From positions 2,465-29,466 of the forward strand of contig QAXH01006079.1 of NCBI GenBank assembly GCA_004335635.1: a stretch of DNA of 27,002 bases. Reading direction: 5' to 3'. This document shows, piece by piece, positions 20,473 through 27,002 of the stretch (positions are counted from its first letter, which is position 1; every line of letters begins with the position of its first letter). The notes under the pieces are model-generated. The model saw only the letters and a program-made list of their open reading frames with translations, was not told the DNA's origin and searched no databases. The translations under genes were made by a program, and so were the position numbers. This DNA is from Chloromonas sp. AAM2 (Eukaryota; Chlorophyta; Chlorophyceae; Chlamydomonadales; Chlamydomonadaceae).

Positions 20473-20738
20473 CAGCGTTGCGGAGGCAATGGGATACGGA
20501 CTGCTGGAGTACTGGAGTACAACAAGCGGCTGGTATGGCAGGTGCGTTTGTACCTGTGGTATGCCGGCCTCACCTGCAGGCATACCTGAACCAGAGTGGT
20601 TTCACGTACGTCACATTCCATGATAGACAAGATGCAAACCAGAACATGCGGATTTCGCTGCCATCTTGTGAAGAGGGATTGCACCAATTGGAACGACATC
20701 TCATGCCAGAATGGGATGTAAAAATGGAAGTGTATTAA
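20473..20738 (+). CDS. Possible 3'-terminal exon(s) of an unidentified plus-strand gene
   Basis: After an acceptor CACCTGCAG at 20571-20579, the plus strand encodes AYLNQSGFTYVTFHDRQDAN and then GLHQLERHLMPEWDVKMEVY, stopping with TAA at 20736-20738. It looks protein-like but I do not recognise it. A preceding segment, 20473-20541, would give GVLEYNKRLVWQ and join in phase, but only across a 38-base intron, far shorter than the other introns here (89 or more). No upstream exons were found. The gene would be divergent from the nocturnin-like gene. Confidence 0.3.
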
Positions 20739-21074
20739 GATTTACTGGGCAAGCGCATCGCCACAATCACCACAACCAACGCAAAAACAACCCTCTTACT
20801 CCTGCCACTGGTGTAGTTTCAGTTGGTAGCTATTAAGCCAAGTTTGCTCCAAAGCCAAGTTTGCCCTCAAGCTTAGTCTGCCTCAGGGCTCGACAATGAC
20901 TGTTCAGATATCTATGTTTTTCCCGAAGTCTGCCTCACCCCATTCCGATAGCTCCCGGAATCCTCAGGCACAGCTCTTACATTTCATCGGAAAAACCGGG
21001 CAGGCATTCAATTTATATCAAAAATACAAACTCGGTGCATCCACACACTGCAAGCATTCATCACACACTGAACA

Positions 21075-21390
21075 TTACAAAGCCTCAAGGGCTGTGGCGT
21101 GGGCACGCAGCCTGATCCTGCTCTCCAAATGCACATCTACTGCTGGTGGGGCTTCCACAACCCCTGAGCTACCATTATCTGATCCACTGTCACTAGCAGA
21201 GTCAATGTCTGAGTCACTGTCAAACACTTCATTGTCACAGTCACGCGTCTGATGCGCTACCATCATCACATGCAATTTCCTCCGTTAAGTCATCTGGCAC
21301 AGTCATCTTGCTAGTAACTGGAAGATTGAAGCAGAACTGGGTGTTTGGTGCCCATGGCAGTGGCCCGTTTGAAAGCCCGGTTTGAGGTGA
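21075..21390 (-). pseudogene. Coding-like minus-strand segment with acidic Ser/Asp tail, apparently frameshifted
   Basis: From 21390 to a TGA at 21243-21241 the minus strand reads a plausible peptide (PWAPNTQFCFNLPVTSK, then MTVPDDLTEEIACDDG). The adjacent frame continues as a Ser/Asp-rich tail (DNEVFDSDSDIDSASDSGSD) and stops at 21075 inside a TGTAA. Both pieces are acidic and one frame apart, as if a single reading frame had been broken by a small indel. Alternatively an acceptor just before ACGCGTGAC makes the tail a separate last exon. I do not recognise the protein; a decayed mobile-element gene is possible. Confidence 0.25.
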
Positions 21391-21403
21391 CTACTGTTGA
21401 ATT

Positions 21404-21490
21404 GCATGGCATTCAAAAGAGGCTGCGAAGTCGCATGGCATTCCCCAAAGGCTGTGAACTCGCATGGCATTCAAAAGCGACTGCGCACTT
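21404..21490. repeat. 29-bp imperfect tandem repeat, 3 copies
   Basis: Units begin gcatggcattc at 21404, 21433 and 21462. The first two are 29 bases, and they differ mainly at the bases after the shared 11-base start. The repeat lies between genes. Confidence 0.82.
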
Positions 21491-21935
21491 GTGCCTGCTT
21501 CTCCGGTTTCCAGCGTTTGGATCTCAACCCATCTCACTGATTGCCTGTGCATCGGACACGTGCGCATCATGCGTGCCGTATTATAATTAAATGCCGTACA
21601 ATGTACTCACTCACTCTCACTCGAATTCACAGGCATTCCCGCTCTCTATATCTATGCACTTGACGATCATCATGCCGCTGACTATTCCAGCACGTGTTGA
21701 GATGCAGAAATGCACCACTTCCGAAATGCACCACTGTATATTATGCTCGTAATGCTCAGCAATACACACAAAACAAGAATTCACTGGCACGCCCTGTGAG
21801 AAATGTCATGCTACAGAATACCTGATCGGAATGGAATCTTGGGGAATAGTGGCGAGTAACATGTTTAGAAGCCAGTTGGGCGGGCACGGCGGGTTCCCAA
21901 GTATACAGCATAACCATTGTAGCGAATAAGGCAGT

Positions 21936-21975
21936 TTGCATCATTGCATCATTCATTGCATCATTGCATCATTCA
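21936..21975. repeat. 20-bp perfect direct repeat, 2 copies
   Basis: ttgcatcattgcatcattca occurs twice in tandem at 21936-21955 and 21956-21975, and is itself built from a gcatcatt word. Confidence 0.9.
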
Positions 21976-22361
21976 ACTGTATCTTGAAAAAAACCCAAAG
22001 GTTAATTGATGGATCACCTGTTGGTTTGGAATATATTCGTCACTGGCAGGGTCTATTCTTATACTGCTACAGTGTGTTGTTCAGCTGCTCTGAATAGCCC
22101 ATCAATTGGTCACTCTTACGTCTGATCAGGTGCTGCAGGCAGGCCACGTCAATCGTGGCTAACACCTCTGGTGACATGAACGTCAACAATGCAGCAAGTA
22201 CTCTGCTGGCTGCTGCTAAAGCACCGCTCAGCCTGCTCATCCGGCGCCTCAGCCTGGTCCGTTGGTAATGCTTTGGCCTTTTCATCTGCATCTGGTGCAA
22301 CCTGTTCTGCTTGAGGCAGTAAAAGCACTTGAATCAACGTATAGAACACAAGCCCCACGGA

Positions 22362-25300
22362 CTACCAGGGTTTGCTCTCCCATTCCTCTTGGATCTGTGG
22401 CATGAATGGAATCAACAACGCCGTGATCTTATCCACTGCCTCCTGCCTGAGCTGCACCCGTAAATGTGCCAGAGCCTGCCTAGGAGGTGAAAGCTCAGCA
22501 TCACCAAATGACAGCACGCGCTGCAGGACGTCCACCATGCTTTCGTTGTTCTTTTGGTGCAGAACGTGCTCTTGTGTTAAGAATGTGTACGTCTTGAGAA
22601 AACGATCGTTGGCAATAATAGGCACGCCTGCAACACAGCATTTGCAGTAGCACCTCCGTATGACACTGCTGTTATGCTGGTTGGTGATGCTGTTGATGTT
22701 GTATGTCACAGCTATGACATGGGAACAGTGACATAGGGAGGGGCAGGACTGGATGGGCGGACGTGCGTCCACGCGCTATGTGCTTTTGCAGATCATGAAG
22801 GAAGGGCCAAAGTTTAAAAAATTTAGCGGGCAGAAATAACCAAGGAAAATCCCGAACTCGTCCGCACACCGTACTGCTACACCAAATTGCGAGCCATCCT
22901 TTTAGCTTTGCAAACTAATAAGGTCGCCCCGCTGTCAAATTTGGCGGATCAGGTCGTCAATTTGCAGACTGCTTCGTTGTGGGAAAGGCACTTGAATTCG
23001 CCCAATCTCTTTCAGCAGTCGCTTTCAAGGGACAGAGCAACTTATCCGTCTTCTGCAGCAAGCGCAAGGGAGAGGCAGGTGCGCTGCCATATAGCAAAGT
23101 TAAGTTAATTCAATTTAGTTATAACTTGTCACAAAAGAAATAAATGGCGAATCAGACCAGAAGTCATCCTGCCTAGGAAGAGCTCCGTTGCGCAATCTTC
23201 GTCATCCGGTCCCATAGCCAGATGCCCGCATGGACTCAGTTTCCCTCTCTTGTTTCTAGCTGTGGCTACCCGTCAGCAAGCTAGAGCGCATCTCTCGTGC
23301 GCGGAAGAGGTACCACGTGACCCTTGTTGCTGGCGGGTAATTGTCGGTGGGGCTCGGTTTTCCGGCCGCTAGCCTACCTGGCACAGTCTGCCAACCTTAA
23401 AGACGAATCAGCTCAGTGCCCCCCACGATCGGCGACCGTGCTAGTGGGCCTTGAGCAAAGAGGGCTCTGGCGCCAGAAATACATGGCACAAGCAACCCCA
23501 GCCTGCCAGTAGATCACCAGGCATGGAGCCCTGTCCACCGTTACACAGGGGAGCAGTGGTCAGGGTGGTCAGGACGGTATCCGACCTTGATTTTTCACTC
23601 CTGCATAAGCTGTGCCTGGCTGTGTTGCTTGCAGTGGCTCTTGAGACACAGTGTACCAAAGTCAAATCCTGACTCGCAAAACGACTCCTTCTTTGGCCCA
23701 GTTCGCAGCGTTGTTTGGAAAGTACATTATATGTACGGAGAGAGAACGGATCTATGCCCAAATGTGCATACATGGTAGGAAATTGAATGCTGCTGATGAG
23801 CCACCCACAGCACTAACCAAACCCTGCTCACCTGTCACTAATGAACTGATGACTGAGGATGTGAATGTGCTTTCGTAGTATCTATCATGCGCGAATGCCA
23901 GCATCAGCCCAAGCTTCGACTGGATGGCTTCATAGAACTCTGGCATCCTGCACAGCAGGGGCATGGCATTGCACAGATGCATGTGGCTTGGTCAGACTAG
24001 TATCCGGTGAGAAGTCTCCCATGGCATTGACACCCAAGGCCACATTGCAACAGGTGGATGCAAACCTACGTCCACACAAGACTTGTGCCACTTTATGTGC
24101 CACATGTGCACGCGTGAATTCACCCTTGCTTGCACGTCGACGCGGGAAACCACAGAGAGCACACAGCCACAAGCCGTCGGCCAATATTCGCCTGGAAACA
24201 AGTCTCAGAACATCGTAGTAGGTAGCCTACCACCTCACTACTCCGTTGTGGATGGTTGTTGTTGCAATGGCCCCCATGCTAGCAGACACAGCCGGTTTTG
24301 CACTGCCTACCTTAGGTCTGAGTGTATGTGAATTGATTTGGACAGCTGTGGGGGTATGACAACCTTGCTATCTGGATCCACGTGGCCTATCAGGTGGAGT
24401 TGGGCACGAGGGTTCCTTCCGCTGGGAGACTGCAGAACTCCTTCAAGATCTCTGAAAGCCTGTTTGTAGTCGCGTCGCCCGTTCTGGACCTTACCCTGCA
24501 AGTGGGAACCAAAGAAGATCAATTCTACCGTGTCCGCATTGCACGGTACACAGTAGATACAAACTAATGTTCAAGCAGGAAGGGGAGGGGGGGGGAGGGG
24601 GGGATTCCACGGAAAATGACCATATCAAGGACTGGGTATGTCTGACCAACTGGTATGCATGCTCACGGTGTAAGGAGCTCAAATACAACGTTTCAGGTCC
24701 TTTTGAGATGGTGAGTCCACTGAAAGGCACAAGGCACTTTCCCGACCTTTTTCAGTATTTCAGTATCTACGGCTCGACCACAACGAATGCATGGCTGCTG
24801 TAGATGTGGCTGGATGCAGCTTGACGAGAGCTATTCGAAACCACCTTCATTTCCCAGATGGGCATGTGGATGGCAAGGCTGCAGGTCACGCATGCAGCGA
24901 TATAAAGCTGGATGGAGCGCCGGATGTTCGTGCACACCTCAAAAGTGGGGTTTACCGGTGGCATGCCCCCCATGCTTGTAACATGGGTGGCGGCTCGGTT
25001 CGATTAGGACCGGCTGGGCTTTGATCACTCATGAGTGAGGCAATGTTCAAGTGAACTATGCGACCAAGTTGTCCAAGGGATAGGCATTGACGAGAGCTGA
25101 TGATTAAGCCCTTTTCATTTACTTTTCAGCCGTTTCTGGGTTGTTTCCAAAAGTCGTCCTTTCTTCAGAAGGCCAAGGCCAGTTTTTGTAATAGGGCCAA
25201 GAACTCTCTAAACCCCACTCCCCTCTGATCCAAGGCATGAGAGAAAGCAGTTCTGAAAGCAAGTGTCAGTGAATTATGCAAGGGCCTTCACATTATTGCC

Positions 25301-26235
25301 GCCGTCGCATGCCACAGCAGCCTACAAACCAGCTTGTCTAGAGACCATTGACTGCCCCTCCCGCTAATTATGTCAACCAAGATAGTTATCCCGACCTTAC
25401 CTGTATGACGAATCCGTTTAGGCACGTGGTTGCATTGCAAGTTGAATTGGATATCAAACCATGTATGGGCAGCATCCAGTGCACATTCGTCTTGAGACGG
25501 CGAGCCAAGTAATACTGGACATGTGGTGCTAACGTGGTCAGGTGTACATTGGGATGAATCTCCTTGAGGCGCACGATGTTGCCAATGTGCTGGCTCATGC
25601 TGGAAGCAGCCTCATGCACCACCGCGAGCACAACCTTGGCGGAGACCATGCTGCACATCAGTAAACAAACAGCAGTGTTAGGCAGGCAATCAATGAGACT
25701 GTCTGGTTTCTGGTCTGTTCCAGCAAGTCAAACAAGCCTGATGGTGGCATTCAAACAGCGCTGCAATCAACCCAATCTTGCTCTGCGGTCCACGATGCGC
25801 ATGATGATCAGACGACTGAATGAAATGATGGCAGTATCGGTCACCCTACCTCAGGAAAGTTTGGGTACGGTCAAACCCATACTCCGGACTGATGAAGATG
25901 ACAAGGTCAAAGTTTTCTTGGAAACCACTGCCGGGTTCAGGTAATAGCAAGGGCTGCAATTTGATGTCTAGGAACTTGATTAATCCATGGTCGTTGCTGC
26001 CCTCGCACAGATAGATCTTTAAGCTCCGCCCAAAGTCCTTGGCCAAAGTGCCGGCGAAGCCAGCTACGACCTCCAAATGAAACTTCTCCTCGCTCACAAT
26101 CGCTACTCTAGGCACGACTTTGGGCTGAGCGTACGCGACATGAGACAGCCAGAAAACAAGGGCACAAACCGTTATGCAAGTCCTGACCGGTGCCATGACC
26201 GTGCACCTTCGTGGTACCCAATACCCAATCATCAA
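22362..26235 (-). CDS. Glycosyltransferase-like secretory protein (5 exons, about 387-400 aa)
   Basis: Exons in order: 25850-26235, 25401-25650, 24311-24495, 23832-23947, 22362-22627 (TAG); 1203 bases, all phases close. The first ATG (26235) gives 400 residues. A second at 26196 is the better start because it begins MAPVRTCITVCALVFWLSHV, a signal peptide ending near AYAQ. Later blocks are SAKVVLAVVHEAAS, LTTLAPHVQYYLARRL, FVIQGKVQNGRRDYKQAF (212/213 junction), AQLHLIGHVDPDSKVVIPP, MPEFYEAIQSKLGLMLAFA and YYESTFTSSVISSLVTGVPI. The last resembles the 'E...SS.l.SL.tG.P.i' donor-binding loop of GT-B glycosyltransferases. The order of blocks matches a family I know mainly from fungal and algal proteins annotated simply as glycosyltransferase. 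Donor and acceptor sugars are unknown; it should act in the ER/Golgi lumen. The C-terminus is uncertain because the same frame stays open well past the TAG. Confidence 0.83.
24579..24603. repeat. G-rich tract (plus strand), possible quadruplex
   Basis: The plus strand carries an almost unbroken run of G (aggggagggggggggagggg ggg). It lies in the intron at 24496-25400 of the minus-strand glycosyltransferase-like gene, so the G-run is on the template strand and the transcript carries C. Confidence 0.7.
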
Positions 26236-27002
26236 ACAGTTTGTATGATTTTGTACTTCCGGGGTGTGCCTCTACAATTGCACGCTGAAAACCGATCCCC
26301 CTTCCCGTTTTATTCTTCGTGTGACCCGTAGGAAGCACCTCCGTGCGTGAGTCTCTGTTACAAGGTTGCTATTCATGTATCAAGTTGATTGGCTCTATTG
26401 CCGCGACTCTCTGTATATGTCCTTGCAGCACCTTCCGTGCACGGCCGCACCTCATGCCCCATGCATTCACCTGAGTGTGTCTGCTTTCCATGCGAGACAG
26501 TTGTCACTTGCTTTCTTGCGATCACTGCTAGCCCCATGCCACCCACACACGTCCGTGCTGGTCCTCCCGCACCCCTAACCTGCTCACACCCGCCCCATGT
26601 CACCCCACCTCATCAAGGCAGGTGCATAGTCTAGCATGTGTGACGTCAGTGCAGTGGATGCATTAGCTGGGAGGGCTGCGAGGTGTACGCGAACAGCGAC
26701 ATATGGCCATCTCCGCACTGCGTCGCGTACGTTTCCCATACACGTACATGTGCTCCCAGTTGAACATCCGAATCTTCCAGCATCGAGCAATCGGCGCCCC
26801 CGTCCTAGAGAATGACGGGCAGAACACTGCTGCCAACGTACATCACCAGCTGCACAACACGCTGCGGCATGCGGCGCGAACATACTGGGCGTACCTCACA
26901 TGTGATTGTTGTAAATTCGATCTTTGACAAATTTAGCTGGTCAAACTGTCTTTGCTTTTGGAAGGTGCTTTTTGCCTGTCAACAGTTGACATTGTGAGGG
27001 TT
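26236..27002. other. Stretch without a supported gene; upstream region of the glycosyltransferase-like gene
   Basis: Open frames on both strands (for example 26584-26883 minus and 26703-26927 plus) overlap each other, have no family-like motifs and no consistent splice borders. The promoter of the glycosyltransferase-like gene should lie here, but I see no TATA box. Confidence 0.5.

Larger units (their letters stand above)
19800..22361. other. Long stretch without a firm gene
   Basis: This lies between the start of the nocturnin-like gene and the end of the glycosyltransferase-like gene. It contains two coding-like fragments (20473-20738 plus, 21075-21390 minus), two tandem repeats and minus-strand TGTAA words at 20977-20981 and 21075-21079 that could end a minus-strand transcript. 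The part just left of 22362 may be the true C-terminus of the glycosyltransferase-like gene. Confidence 0.4.

Noticed and set aside
22362..22364. TAG reassigned to glutamine (as in some ulvophyte algae)
   Set aside because: The dynamin gene in the same window ends with TAG at the place where its family ends, so TAG appears to be a normal stop here.
23441..23773. 110-codon minus-strand frame inside the glycosyltransferase-like gene
   Set aside because: The flanking exons join as SSLVTG-VPIIAND, a continuous conserved block, so no exon is expected here.
26584..26927. Overlapping frames on both strands near the right edge
   Set aside because: GC-rich random-looking translations in both directions; neither shows family motifs or credible splice sites.

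Overview
This is a stretch of a eukaryotic nuclear genome, most likely a green alga (Chlorophyta). Every recognisable gene is cut by short introns with clean GT-AG (twice GC-AG) borders. One gene has an N-terminus resembling a plastid transit peptide and belongs to a family familiar from plants. A dynamin is of the short plant/algal DRP1 architecture. TGTAA, the chlorophyte poly(A) signal, occurs downstream of several genes. The genus cannot be read from the sequence.

Layout. (1) Bases 1-474, minus strand: the start of a Ty3/gypsy-type gag gene running off the left edge, with a TATA-like site about 450 bases upstream that may belong to its LTR. (2) About 1300-3125, plus strand: an unidentified gene with an Ala/Pro-rich N-terminus, a short coiled-coil-like stretch and a weakly P-element/THAP9-transposase-like segment; its ends are unresolved. 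(3) 3400-4660: non-coding, with a short tandem repeat and a foldback (inverted-repeat) element. (4) 4665-7597, plus strand: an 8-exon gene for a 269-residue, probably plastid, LON-substrate-binding-domain protein. (5) 9002-14372, minus strand: a complete 15-exon gene for a 635-residue dynamin-related GTPase. It converges on the LON gene, and possible TGTAA signals of the two cross near 8.35-8.39 kb. (6) 15021-19799, minus strand: a complete 7-exon gene for a 424-residue nocturnin-like endonuclease/exonuclease/phosphatase-fold enzyme with a mitochondrial-type N-terminus. (7) 19800-22360: no firm gene, but two coding-like fragments and several tandem repeats. (8) 22362-26235, minus strand: a 5-exon gene for a secretory-pathway glycosyltransferase-like protein of about 387-400 residues. 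(9) 26236-27002: nothing firm.

The four confident genes were rebuilt exon by exon. In each, the reading phase closes at every junction, and the joined protein matches the remembered spacing of its family without gaps. They are unrelated housekeeping functions (plastid LON-domain protein, membrane scission, nucleotide or RNA dephosphorylation/deadenylation, glycosylation) and do not form a pathway or cluster. I see no clear undescribed system. The items most worth a second look are the two GC-AG introns, the foldback element, the uncertain C-terminus of the glycosyltransferase gene, and the unidentified coding-like segments at 1.3-3.3, 20.5-20.7 and 21.1-21.4 kb.
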